From contig VTFK01000365.1 in the NCBI GenBank assembly GCA_009617715.1, positions 124,001 to 188,000 of the forward strand: DNA of 64,000 bases. Direction: 5' to 3'. The number at the start of each line of letters is the position of its first letter. The first letter of the stretch is position 1. The DNA is from Plectrocnemia conspersa. Its lineage: Eukaryota; Arthropoda; Insecta; Trichoptera; Polycentropodidae. Made by a program: the position numbers and the translations under genes. The notes beneath the pieces were generated by a model. It made no database searches, was not told the origin of the DNA, and saw only the letters and a program-made list of their open reading frames with translations. This document shows positions 1 through 12,784 of the stretch, piece by piece.

Positions 1-3000
1 TGTGAGGTGGATCTAAAAATGTATTAAAAATACTTTTAAGAATCTTTTGAATCAATAGAACTTCTCGTTCTATTGATATATTTGTCTCAAAACTAACAGT
101 TAATCTCCAAGTAAAATGTGTAATTATCAAAACCAATGATATTTTCTGCAGTACAAGTATATTCTCCTTCATGTTGTTTTGATATATTATTAATCATCAA
201 TGATTTAGCATTGCCTTCAGAATGTATCACTTGAAAATTGGCAGATTTTTCATCTTTTCTGGACCATTTTAACTCAGGAATAGGCTTTCCTTTCATCGTC
301 CTGCGATTTACAAATTATTCAGTATTTAATGAATTACCATTAAGTTGATAATAGTTAGACTTACTATGATATTATATACCTACAAATAATTTTAAACGTT
401 TCTCCTTCAATAACTGTGATTTTATCGTTATCTTTGATTATCTCAGGAGGTTCTGAAAATTTGATTAACATAGACTAGAATATTTCCTATAAATATTTTT
501 CACAGACTCACCTAAACCAGTTACTTTAAAATACAAATCACTCGAAATTACACCATTATCATTCTCTCCAAAACACGTATACTTTCCTTCATGTTCAATG
601 GTGATATTAAATAATGGAAGAATGCTCATCTCTTCCAATATGTTCGATACGTTCATTTTAATTTCATTAAAATACCAAGTAATTTTCGGTTTTGGTTTAC
701 CCTCGATTATACAAGTTAAATTTTTATCTTCATATATATCACCAGTCACATCTAATAAATCATAAACAAGTATTATTAATTTAGTTCATTAATTATTATT
801 AATAATATAACTCAACTCTTAAATTCTTCTTTAAAATATGGTTCACTCCAAGTAGTGATATTTATATCACTCTCAATAGAACCGACAGTATTTTTTGCAA
901 TACATTTATATTCACCATCTTCCAATGGAGTAATATCACTGATTATTAAGTGATTCAAATCATTCATCTATTTATATATAAATAGTATATTAAATGATAT
1001 AAATTATATAATACAATAATTAAACCCATAACTTACATGAATCCTATCTTCTATATTTATTGTTGAAACAATATCAGAATTTGGTAAGATCCAACTAATA
1101 AAAGGAACAGGAATTCCAGACACGTTACAAAGTAATGTTGCAGTATCTCCAACTTTAATTCGTAAAGGTAAAGGTATTTCATTAAGAATTGGTCTTTTAA
1201 CGTATTTAGCTTCAGCTGTATCATTAACTAAAAAAATATTGTTTTATTACAGCATTCCATATTTATTATACATTCCATATTTACTTGATTCTCTGTCATT
1301 TCCGGTTCCTCTGTGACCCGAACATACAAACGATCCTTCGTTAGTTATAGAAGCAGAAGATATGTTCATATAGATAAGTATACCATCATTTACTTTGACT
1401 TTTGTATGTGTGAGATTAAAATTTTCATTCGAGTTTGGTATTTCAATCGATCCCAGTATTGAACCATAAATGTGGCACGTATAGTTAATGTATCCTTCAT
1501 CTTCGAATTCTATATACTTTGGTTCAATGTATACTTGTAAAGGATTCAACAAATCAATCATTGATGTTTTATTCACAATACCAGCTAAAATAATTCATGT
1601 TTTCAGATTTATAAATATTTATTTTAATAAATTGAAAATATTTTCTTACCATGATTAATTGCTTCGCATCCATATAATCCTTTAGTATCGTTTGATAAAA
1701 TTATTTCTTCAGATCTTATTGAAATATCAGGTGGTTTTGTTATTATTGTATAAGGCAAATATTTTCTCGTATTTTTATTATCTTCGTTATATAACAAAAT
1801 ATTTAATAATGCTAGATCGCTTTGTATTAAACATTCTATAAATATGGTTTTTCCGGGACGAAGAGTTACATTTTCTGGTGTTACTCTATAATTGGCGGTG
1901 AACCTTTAATGAATAATAAAATATGATAGACCTTAATCAATATAATATTTAAAAAAAATCAAGAAAAAATGTTAAATGTAATTCTAGCTAGAAATTACAT
2001 CTACGTCACATGTAACCGTAAAAATGAAATAAACAGACCTTTTTTTTTTTTAAACGACGTTTTGTAACATATGATCTATCTACTTAAAATATCAAAATTA
2101 TAATATATGTAGAGCGCAAACTCTGCTTAAAGTAAATGCTGTATGTACAACAAAAAATAGTGTTATGCCTGCACTACACTCTCTGGAAGTAGGCCATGGT
2201 TGGCCAAGGACGGTCAATATAGTGGGTTAGTTCGGTCGAGTTCGGTTCTGCCCGCTCTAAAATCTCTCGGAAGTTGTTCGAGGTTACCGAGAACGGTAGG
2301 TAAAGTAATTCAGTCGACTTGGCCAGCTTCGAGTGCTTCCGAATATTGTCGGCAAAAGGACCGAAGTCGGAGCTGCTCTTTCGAGCGCGAGCGGTGAGAT
2401 ACTTCCCCTTTCGCTCTCTCGCGTGTTAAGTGACGAGAGCGAGAGAGATAATGATATGGTGTTTCGCAAACTGAGATAAAACGAGTAACTCGGTTCAATT
2501 TCAGTATGCGCGTAGGCGTCCTATGGTCAACACGCATGACGAGCGCTGCATCGTGGTCACGTGGTCAAATTATAATACCATATACTTATCGTGGACTTCA
2601 ACAAACTCTTGCTGACATCTTTAAATATCTTAGGGCACCAAAAGGGATTAATTATATTTTTGATAATTTATTCTTCTAGCAGATATCGTTATTATATTTT
2701 TTGTCATATAAAATTAAATAATTAAAAATAATTAGTGGTACTTGATTTTGTTAAAAAAATCGTTTCGAATATCCTTATGTATTTTCTTAGATCGGTTTAT
2801 ATAAATTTTACACCATAACGAATTCTTATTTAGAATCGATGGCGACAAATTCTAGCATAGTCACAGATGTGGTGTTCGTATTCTGAAGTATCATTTTTAT
2901 TCCTTATGTCATTTTGCAAAAGCCGATAAAGATATTGTATTGGTGAGTGCCCACGCGAGTAGCGTAATTTTAATAATATGACAATGTAAAAATTGCTATT

Positions 3001-6000
3001 ATTTCGCACATTTTTCGATCGCGCGCAAATATGCCAGCAGCCGCAGCGCAGACGTCATTTACGCTCGCCGTCCGGACGGCATATGAAATTTGTGACTGTG
3101 TGGCCGATACTCGGAAGTCGGTTGACTTCAGTTGAACTACGGTTCAGACAACTTCCAGAGAGTGTAGTGCAAGCATTAGAAAGATTTGTCATTGAATCCG
3201 ATCTGACAAAAAAGTTCTACCCTAAACAAATATTTTTTTTTACTATGATTGTTGCTAATTATTATATTAAATTAGAAAGAAGAAGCAATATTTAATATTA
3301 ATACTCACCCGTAACAGTTAAAATTATCTGATGCGACTTTGACTCGAATTCGTTTTCTCCGATACAAGTATACGTTCCATTATCTTCTAATTTTACATGG
3401 TTCAAGTTCAAGATAGTGCCTTTCTCGTCGTCATTTTGTATATTTAATGTATCTTCGTTATGATACCAAATCACAATCGGAACAGGAACGCCATCAATCG
3501 GACAGTTCAAAGTAACGTTATCGTTCAATTTCACCGTTTTATCTAAATACAATTAGAATATATAAAAACAAACATGAATTAATATAATGTGGCTTGATAT
3601 AAGAATAACCAATGTAAATTCCTTATGACTTATGGACTGCCCATTTTCAAATAGACATAGATCAATTCCGAAAGTTAACTAATACCTAGCCCTTGAACTG
3701 TAACTGCACGCTTTACATGCAATATTTAACAGCTAATATTTGCCAGTCGTTGACCTCAGAATGAACCACTTGAACAGATACGCCGACGGCAACGGGCGCG
3801 TCCTGACACCGACATCGACGTATATCCTGATCTATTTGAAGCAAGACAACGCCTCTCCCTGATTTCGACGTATCAACATAACACCAAAATTAGTTACTAA
3901 TTAGTTATTAGTTATTAAAAAAAAATTTTAATATCTACAACCAAACTATACCCAAAAAAATACAAAACATAAAAATATTATTTTTGTATCAAGCCACATA
4001 TTTTATTTATGTATTATAGTATTTACCTTTTCTATTGTGTGTTAGATAGAGCATTTGCCACGCTTTTACTTGTAAGCTCTTTTCTGAAGAACCATATAAA
4101 TTTTCTGCTTTACATGTATATTCGCCTTCATGTTCCAATTGTAAATTTGTAATCTGAAGTTTACTGCCATCACTTATCTACAAATAAATTAATTCATAGC
4201 ACATTTATGATATGTTTGTACTTATGTTCGCTAAAAATCACTCCGTTTCAACCCACAGACAAGTAAAAAACATCACTCACACGAACGTCTCCATAATCTT
4301 TGTTGAGATCATCCAACTCGTTCCCTTCCGGTAAAACCCAACTTATTTTAGGCTCTGGAATTCCGGAGAATCCGCAATATAATGTAACATCAGCTCCAAT
4401 GTGAATTAAAATATTTGTTTCGTTGAGATAAACTTGAGGTTTTTCCACATAACTCAATAAAACACTATCACTATCTAAATAACATATACATCATATGATT
4501 TGTTCAATTACATATATATTTACAAAACATAATTTTAATACTTGAGTCATCGACGATTTTTTTGTATCCCAGACAATGATAACTTCCTTCGTCTGCTTTC
4601 GAAGCATTTTTAATGTTCAATATTAGAGTGATTGTATCACTAACGATAATTTGATCAAAATCGACAATTTTGTTATTAAATTTCCATCTACCATAATCTG
4701 CATTTTCTATAGTACATAAAAATGTTATATTATCTCCGTTTTGAAAGATCATTGTTTTAGGATCAACTGTAATCTTCAGAGGTTGTACTACTTCAACGAT
4801 CGTTTTATTCGAAACACTGCCAACTGTAATATTTTTATAAATGATAATCTAACCAATAAGCATATTTTTTTAATATAAATATAACATACTTCTATTGGCC
4901 GCTTCACATACATACCTACCAGCTGTTTCATTATTAGCCTTTATTGAATATTTATATATACTAATTGTATTTTTTTCTTGAGTACGTATTTTATTATGAG
5001 ATTGAGGCTCAAGTTCATTATTCGTTCCTTATGGTTTAAATTAAAAAGTTATCACTTAAACTGCAATAAATTTATACTAAAATTAAACATACCTTCTAGA
5101 TAAAACTTGAGACTCTTAATTGGTAAACCACTCTCTATAATGCATTCCAATTCCAATTCTGCATCATATTTGGATACATAATTTTGTGGTGAAATATATA
5201 ATTTTGGAGGTTCGCCTAAAAATATCATTAATTGTAATATATATTTTTTTGAATATATTATATCCTTTGTGGCGTAGCTAGGGTTTGTGTCGCAAGTTTA
5301 TCTAATGCAAAAATCTGACCTTTACATATTAAATGCACGTATCCAAATGTGCAAAACAGTTTTCAAGTTTGATGGTACATCGCCTCGGAACAGTGAGGAA
5401 TATCTGGCGAAACTTCGACTTTACCGACTCTAAAAAAACTAGGCAAAAATATTTTTATCTATATATTTATTACCAGCTGGATCATAAAATCAGCATTTGT
5501 TAAGCTGTTAAATACGGATAAATATTTTTAGCATGTTTAGTTAAAAAGCACACTTCACAAACGATCCTTCCATCACGAAAATGCGACCCCCAGGCAAGTG
5601 TCGCCCGGGGCGGTCCCCTTCTAGCTACACCACTGTATATAATATAATATATAATCAACCTATTAGTGTGATAATAGTTTCAGCCGTAGATATTCCTGCC
5701 AAATTGTCAGCTTTACAAGTATAACTTCCAGCTGTAGAATTTGTTACGTTTTTTATAATGTATTCGATCTCGTTGCTGAAGCTGAATTTTCAATAATAAA
5801 ACAGTCAAAAAAACTTTATTTATGATATGCTAGCAAATATTACTTACTAAAATGTCTGCATGTCTTGAACTGGCACATTATCTTTAAGCCACTGAACCGA
5901 AACTGGGATCAAACTTTCGAACTTGCAATTAAGAATGATAGTTTCATATGGATAAGATATTACCTACAACATAATATAATCATTATTGTGTTCTTTTTTT

Positions 6001-9000
6001 AGTTTTTCTTATCTAACAAACTGTACCAAAAGATTTTTCATACAAAGATTAGGTAAATTAAATATAAATAGTGATAAATAAAAAAATATAAATAGCTGTA
6101 TCCAAAAGATTTCATTTGAAGCCCTTTTTATATGATTTTTATTAATAAGTAAAAGAATGTTTTAAAAATCCTTGATATTATTTTTCAGTACATCATTTAT
6201 TATTGGTATTTAGGTAAGATGCATATCTATTTTTATGATATTTAAAGATCTGACTACTGAACTAACCAATCCGATAAATATCAATAAAAATATGCAGTAA
6301 AAAAATATGTAGAAATGCTTTTTCCTATCATTTATAAATCACCATACTTATAACAGCTACAAAATAGATAAAGTATCTAATTTTAATAGTAATATACTAA
6401 AAATATATTACAGATATCAAAACGAATAAAAAATAAAAATTCCGCTGCGGTGCCTCACGACAGTGAGGGACGGACAGCTAGTTCTCATGATTGTTTTTAT
6501 TGCGTTTAATAATTGTGACGCTTTACTATTTTCTGGTTATTCTAAGAATGTACAATATAGCAAATTTCATAATGACAAAAATATTTGCAATACTAAATAT
6601 TTTTTCTCCTAAGAGATACATTCTCGGAATTACCAGAGTACAAGTAAGTAGTTGAAGAACAGACTTAAAACAAAGTTTATAAATTAGTGACATCTATTAT
6701 ATTGAATAAAAACTATAATTACAGCTTACACACTATATATTTCGCTTTGTCGGTTTTTAATCATTTTTATAAATATTTGTTTAAATAAATAAAAATTGGA
6801 GTCAACTGCGGGATTTGAACCCTCGGCCTCTAGATAATCAATCTAGAGGCCGAGGTGAATTGTATTTGTTTTGGATGTTACTTTTGATATTAGACTAATA
6901 TTTTTGATAATACTTAATATTGTAAAAAATTAAATCACGTACAGCATAAATAGTTATGTTTAGGTATAAGACCTCTTTCCTTGTATGCATCCGAAGGATC
7001 CAGTCGTCTTCGAAGCGACCTAGACTCTGGTTTCGGACGTCAAGCAGGACCAGATTTGACATAAAGAGGGAAACGGTTGCTTCTTCGATCTTCTTCGTAC
7101 TGGTATTATTGGCTTTGAGCTGAAGTTATTATTTGGACCCTGCGTATCCGTATTTTTACACACGTGAGATTTTGTTCACTCCTAGTTATTGCTACAACAG
7201 TAAATTACCTTATGCAAATTCCTTCAAATTTAGGATAAACACAATAGCACTTGTATTTCTGAACGCATCTCACAGGTGCTATAATATATACGCATTTGAC
7301 AATTAAAAATATTCTAAATGAATATTGTGATGAATACTTCTATTGTCACGTACGGTCTGCACCGACCGTTTATTCTTTGTTTTTATATTAGATACTTTAA
7401 GTTCAATCGGTTTTTATGAGAATGGCTTACAGCGTTTATGGTTTAATAGATAAGATATTGGTCTATTTTATAAAATTAAAAAAATGTTACATATACAAAA
7501 ACACTCTTTTTTAATGGCGATTTTTATATTAAAAATTCATAATTATATTTTAGACCTAAAACTTCAGTTTTAAATTTGATTTACATAAATATAAAATATT
7601 TCATTAATGAATATATCAATGTTAATTTTATAGTCTGCATTAATTTTAGAGCTATATTAACGCTTCGCAACCTGTTTATACTTTTTCGTAACACAAAAAG
7701 TTGTAATAAGTAATAATAATAGACGATCAAATCCAATTACAAATCCCCCAAATCTGTTTAATTGGCCATCACAGCAAAAATGGGCGAGCACTAAGCCTCC
7801 ACAAGGCGAATCAAACGTATAAAAGTGGATACATAGCACCTACGTTGACATTTCCGTTCGGAATTCGCTTCTACCTACACGGCATAAGGAAGTTTTATAA
7901 ACATGCAATTGAAAATTATTTGTTTTCCAAATAAAAAGTAGCGAAAATCATTTTTTTTAATAAAATCGGTTATTTATCAATTAATTAAACCCTATTACGA
8001 AAAACTGTGTTACATCCGAAATCAACAAAACTATACTTATCTTTGAGTTAAAAATCTTTTTTTGTACAGTGTTTTGTGTTAAATATTTTATTATATAATT
8101 TACCTCTGGTTTTACGGTGAGGTAGGGAATTTCTGAAACCAAATTTAAAAGAATAATAAATATATATTCTAAACATAAATTCATAACATTTATATACTCT
8201 ATAATTTTGTTCTTCGTGCTTTACAAATAATATTTCAATACTATGTATGTATATTTAAGTTTAACATATATTAATACAAACCTGGAATTTGTGAAGTTAT
8301 TGCAGTAGAACCAACCCTTCTAATAGAATTACCTTCCTTATCCATTCCATTCACCTGAATGAATATTATAAATATTTACTACTATAATTTTACAAATATT
8401 TCACTAAATTTACTAACCGTAATGTAAAAAAAATCGTCCGGTGGAATAAAAGGTTCTGTTTTATATACTTGCGTACCACTATCGTCTTTAACTAATGGTA
8501 TTTCATATAAAACTTTACCATCAGTATTGGTTATTTCGACATTATCTAACTGCGAAATTTTATCAGCATCATTTTTAACTCCGACAAGTAAATGGTTCAA
8601 TGTTCCTGTAAATAAATCAAATCAATTACTTTTGCATATAATATCATAGATAATATATAGTCATTAAGATACCTTTTAACGGCCGATTACTAGTTTCTGT
8701 GAAACTGTCAGTGTTATTTATATAAAATCCATAGTCAAATTCTATTTCGGATACTCCAGTCACCTTTACAGAATGATCTTGATCGCTTGATATACTTACA
8801 GTCCAATTTCCCGGTTCAGGATTAATAATTTTAAGAATCTTAAATGTTTAATTTGTAAGATAAGAATCAATAAATATTAATATACCGAGGAAATGTAATA
8901 CCTTAATCTCTGTTAAATCTAATATCTTCACAACTTTCGGTGGTTCACTAATTTTTTCACCGCTTGGATTTGATATAGTGATTTTTGAATTACCACCGGC

Positions 9001-11425
9001 TACAGAAACTGTTACTTTTTCCAGCGTAATATCGATGGGTACCTATTATAAAAATACTTTATATAATATTAAATCGTTATTAAATAAAAGAAAAATATAT
9101 TTTTAATGTACTTACACTTTCGTTATGATCTGAAGTTTTTGGACTTCTGTTTGAAGCTAAATTCACCACATTTCCTTCTAAATTATCGTTCACGTATTGC
9201 AAAACCTATGTATCATAATATAATAATAGCATATTGTATTGAAATATCAAATAAAACACATATAAGTCAATAACTCACTTTAAAAACTTCAGTTTTTCTA
9301 AGATGAAATATTTGCCCAGAACTTACGGACGCTATTCTTTCAAATACTTGATAAGTAGGTTGATCTCGATCTTTACAATCGCCAGTTAATACAAAAACAA
9401 CCTAAAAATATAAGAGGTAATAGAAAATAATATCAATTATTTAATTCGCCAAAAGATTTTTGTCAGATTATGTTTATTACTCTTTTAATGCAACAAGTAG
9501 TATATCTCGTTACTCGGAACTCGTTAAAGTCCTATGTTATTGAACTTTGACATATTTTATATACTATAAAGAAGTCTGGGAATAACAAAGAATTGTTTAC
9601 AAATTTTTAACACTCATACCCGCCTTATTTTTGCTTAAGTAATAAAAGAAGACACTCAGATAAGAAACTTTTTCAAAGGTGTTCGTGACAGATGTTTTAA
9701 AATATGCATACTTTCTCGGAAGATCGAAAGTTTTTGAATGACTAAAAATTTTTTTGCGAATTTTTTGGCGCGTTTATCTTTGCTTTGGTGATCTAAGAAC
9801 CCGCTCTAATAAGAAAAAATTACGCTTGTGATTTGGGGCTATTTTTCTTTTTCGATAAACTAAAAAGGTTTTTTTATTATTATTTTTGTATAGTAGCAAC
9901 AATTGTCTCACGATTATTATCGACAGTCAAAGGGACCTTAAATTATTGGTTCACCACACATTTGCCAAACAATTATATGTTGTGTCTTAATGTTATTAAG
10001 ATATATTTAAGTTTGTTGTTAAAAATATAAAATAAAATAAAACATTACCTGACTTTTCTTCCTTTGCACCAATTTCAAAACATCATCTACTAAAGCATGA
10101 TCTTTAGCAGTAGCATCGCTAAATACGTAAATGTACGAATATGGTAAGCAAGCTTCAAGAGCTGCAATAATCGCTGTGAGAGCCATTTCTGGGCAATCGC
10201 CACCAGAAAATACTTCTAGTTCTTTTAAGGTCTGCTTGAATTCTGTATCATTTGTCGTGACTGTTATTGGTCCAATTTCTGTAAAGATTACATTAATTTT
10301 GTATTTACTTATATCTACTACTCTCTGTTAAAACTGAATATTCATAAGACAATTTACGGAGAAAACTTAAAAGTACATAGACTTTTGTTAAGCTTATGAA
10401 TGTGAATCAAAAATATCATAGATTATTCTTGCATAACTTTAGGGAATATTCTTTATTTTATAAAACATATTTTTAGCATTTAAGCATAACCGATTATTTT
10501 CATAACCTTGTTAAATATCTGAGAGAAATCTAAATCACTCTAAAACATTATCAAAAAAACATACTCAATAGATAAAATTATAGATAAGCATAAAATATTC
10601 AGAAAAGTTATCAATCAACAGCAATATTCAATAGTAAACTGTTTTTATGTACATAAAAAAATTAAAGCATACATTGGGGGTGCTTTTAGAAATACAAAAT
10701 CAACAAGTGTAACTAAAAGTTGTTACATTCCCGTATCACTTCTTGTTTAAAACTTAACAGTCACGCAAAACAAAAAGTTACAATAAGTAAACAGACAGCC
10801 AAATCCAATTACACCCCCAAACCTTCATAATTGGCCATCGCAGTGAAAAGTGGGCGAGCACTAAGTCTCCCCCAGACGGTAACACAGCACACATATATCG
10901 AGCTGTGAGCACGATGGAGATCATTATGTTAAGAAATATTTAAATATTAATGTATAGCCAGGCCTTCTCTATTTATTTATACATTGAAAGAGATAGGTCA
11001 GAGTAAAAATACTCCTATAATGAAAAGAATCACACTCATTATGTTTACTGTTGTATAAAATATATTTTAAAGCTCTTACCTGGGTCTCTGTATGGTACGA
11101 ATATATAGTTCTGTATGGGAGAGTTAGTTCTATTGCGAATCGCATCAAAGATCATCGTAGCTCCTTCAATCAGCTCTTGTAATTCATTCCACATGGAACC
11201 AGTGCCATCGAATACGAAAACTAAGCTTCTTTTTCCCTTTTCTATATGTTTTAAACCGACTGTCTCCGCTGCAATCTTTGCATACTTTTCTTTAGTTCGC
11301 AAGAGATCTTTAGAGTCACGTTCTACGCGTCCAACAGTATCAAATAAACTTTCAGATTCGATCAACTTTATTAATGAGATTATTATCAAACACAAAAGTT
11401 TGCACGTGTTCAGCTTCATCTTCAT
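1..11425 (-). CDS. Hmcn-like: Hemicentin-like extracellular matrix gene, copy A (3' end outside window)
   Basis: Hemicentins are secreted matrix proteins of basement membranes and cell-cell linkages. Exons, all fitted by hand to GT-AG sites in frame: 11425-11080, 10278-10049, 9401-9279, 9205-9116, 9042-8902, 8838-8673, 8605-8418, 8354-8282, 8132-8104, 5963-5848, 5781-5660, 5215-5093, 5027-4890, 4823-4542, 4474-4281, 4177-4027, 3542-3309, about 1883-1650, 1584-1285, 1227-1037, 967-817, 751-512, 452-380, 300-98. They sum to 4138 nt, leaving phase 1 for an exon beyond the window. Residues 1-24 are a hydrophobic signal peptide. The VWA domain (about 66-235) has MIDAS-like DGTGS at 73-77, then GGDCPEM and FSDA. 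The linker (to 462) is typical of hemicentin. About ten Ig domains follow, each with paired Cys and a YxC motif. The start is the first ATG before the signal peptide. The weakest splice call is the acceptor near 1884. Confidence 0.9.
2166..3175. mobile_element. Non-autonomous PIF/Harbinger-like element, copy 1, in a hemicentin intron
   Basis: Terminal inverted repeats start TGCCTGCACTACACTC on the left and TGCTTGCACTACACTC on the reversed right end, about 25 bp in all, flanked by TTA (2163-2165 and 3176-3178). The 3-bp TWA target site points to PIF/Harbinger. I found no transposase. The element lies in the intron between copy A exons 3542-3309 and 1883-1650. Two more copies lie at 52166 and 62295. 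Confidence 0.8.
3587..4000. mobile_element. Short inverted-repeat element in a hemicentin intron
   Basis: The left end reads AATGTGGCTTGATATAAG and the right end, reversed, reads TATGTGGCTTGATACAA. At about 414 bp with no ORF it is a MITE. It lies between exons 4177-4027 and 3542-3309 without touching splice sites. Confidence 0.6.
5269..5635. mobile_element. Short element with GTGGYGTAGCTAG ends
   Basis: The left end reads GTGGCGTAGCTAGGG and the right end, reversed, reads CAGTGGTGTAGCTAGAAG. It is about 367 bp, with a GC-rich right end inside the AT-rich copy A intron before exon 5215-5093. The ends resemble those of many non-autonomous insect DNA transposons. The target duplication is unclear. 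Confidence 0.55.
6446..6481 (+). mobile_element. Possible Helitron 3' terminus
   Basis: A hairpin (CCTCAC-GACA-GTGAGG) is followed by GACGGACAG and then CTAG|T. Helitron 3' ends have a short hairpin just before CTRR and insert next to T. No RepHel gene or matching 5' end was seen, so the call is weak. Confidence 0.3.
6795..6862 (-). repeat. tRNA-like sequence, 3' half
   Basis: On the minus strand an anticodon-like arm (CTCTAGA-TTGATTA-TCTAGAG) precedes a B-box-like GGGTTCAAATCCCGC. No normal D arm or A box is present and the arm is over-extended to CCTCGGCCTCTAGAT/ATCTAGAGGCCGAGG, so this is a tRNA-derived relic rather than a working tRNA. Confidence 0.5.
7690..7801. repeat. Shared ~105 bp repeat, copy 1
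   Basis: Closely matches 10765-10872, with shared blocks CAAATCCAATTACA, AATTGGCCATC and TGGGCGAGCACTAAG. Lies in the long intron after copy A exon 8132-8104. Confidence 0.7.
10765..10872. repeat. Shared ~105 bp repeat, copy 2
   Basis: Same orientation as the copy at 7690-7801, in the first intron of copy A. No coding sense, tRNA promoter or terminal repeats are visible. Confidence 0.7.
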
Positions 11426-12702
11426 TTTGTATTCAATGTTTTTAGATCACATAGTGTTACTGATACACCTTGTTAAGTATATGCGTGTTTTACAAACGAC
11501 AACTCTTAAATTTATGTCTTTAATAAAATATTGTAGTGCATTTATGAACGCAAACAACACACTGATTCGTAACATCACTCTACTCCAACGAGAAATATTG
11601 ACCCCGGGTCAATTATTATCTGATTTAATGACTGTGTGTGATTTAATATTTTAAAAATGAGGCTGCAGCGATATTTCTAAAACTGTACGCAATAATTTTT
11701 GCTTGGAAGTATTTTATAAATAATTTATATTAAATATGAAACTGTTTGGGAAACTTTTATATCGTTTCAATGCGTCACAAGGACGAATATATTATTAAAA
11801 TAATTAAATAATGATGAGTTTGTTGTTGAATATTAATTAAATAATTTTATATTGCGCGTCTTATTTATGAGGTCAATATATATTTAATTTTGAGAAGTGG
11901 CATCTATGTAATATTCAATCGTTTGAACATACCAATTGTGTTTTTGATTAAGATTATATGTTTGACTTGTACTCTCTTTTTTAGCACCCTTTTAGATCTT
12001 CCTGCTTTAAATTCGTGACGCCATTTTGATGCTCAATTCATAATGCAATTACAATCAGCATAAACAAGTTGGCAATCACTGAAAAACTATTTATAACATT
12101 ACTGCGAATTACATTAATAACATAACATTACTGCGAATAAAACCTTGTAAACTTGGACCCTAGCAAAAAATCATACTTGTCAATAATAGTAAATAGAAAA
12201 TATGTATTATTATCTTTGTATATTTACTTTTTGTTAATCTTTCTTATTCATTATTTTCAATACATATATCATAATAATAGGGGGGAGTACGTTGTGACAA
12301 AGAAGTCAATACCCAATATATGTATATTTTTTCCTGCAAAACCTCTTATAATTTCATCATTTAAGCTTTCATACATCTTATTAGTGAGGGAGTATGTTGT
12401 GACAAAGACACCAATACCTAATATATATATTTAGTAATATTAAGCCTACCGTGTTGCTCATTTACACTCTAATAATTTCGGTTTGTAAGCCTTCATTTAC
12501 AGATAGCTTTACATAGTCTTTGTTTAATCAAAATAAAAGAAACATATTTCATATAAACTACTTAAGCGCAAGAGTTAAACAGAAACACAATGCATTCTCA
12601 CTATTATTATTATTATCTATAATATTTGTGTGCTACTCAACTCTTTAACTATTAAATTGAAATTGGTAAATGGTAAATAATAAACAACAACTCTTCAAAT
12701 AT
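11426..12702. other. Intergenic interval between hemicentin copies
   Basis: Holds the copy A promoter and no gene. Two direct repeats of about 45 bp (near 12284-12329 and 12389-12434, beginning GGGAGTAYGTTGTGACAAAG) and two short ATTACTGCGAAT repeats near 12098 and 12127 are the only other structures seen. Confidence 0.5.
11598..11621. promoter_or_regulatory. Conserved promoter-proximal motif, copy A
   Basis: TTGACCCCGGGTCAA followed at once by TATTATCT, 173-196 bp upstream of the copy A ATG. TGACCC-C-GGGTCA is an everted pair of nuclear-receptor-type half sites with one spacer base. TATTATCT reads AGATAATA on the gene strand and fits the GATA consensus. A near-copy lies upstream of paralogue B. 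The function is inferred. Confidence 0.5.
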
Positions 12703-12708
12703 TTTATT
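12703..12708 (-). promoter_or_regulatory. Poly(A) signal of hemicentin copy B
   Basis: AATAAA on the minus strand about 77 nt after the TAA of the last copy B exon. It supports a true 3' end here rather than an accidental truncation. Confidence 0.55.
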
Positions 12709-12784
12709 ATAAGACATATAAATGACTTCAAGATTATATAGTTCCATCGGTCATCGTTGCCATATTTACGTATCCAACACCACC

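Noticed and set aside
11115..11654. 179-codon plus-strand frame
   Set aside because: Antisense to hemicentin copy A exon 1 and its promoter; the opposite strand has signal peptide, VWA motif and splice donor.
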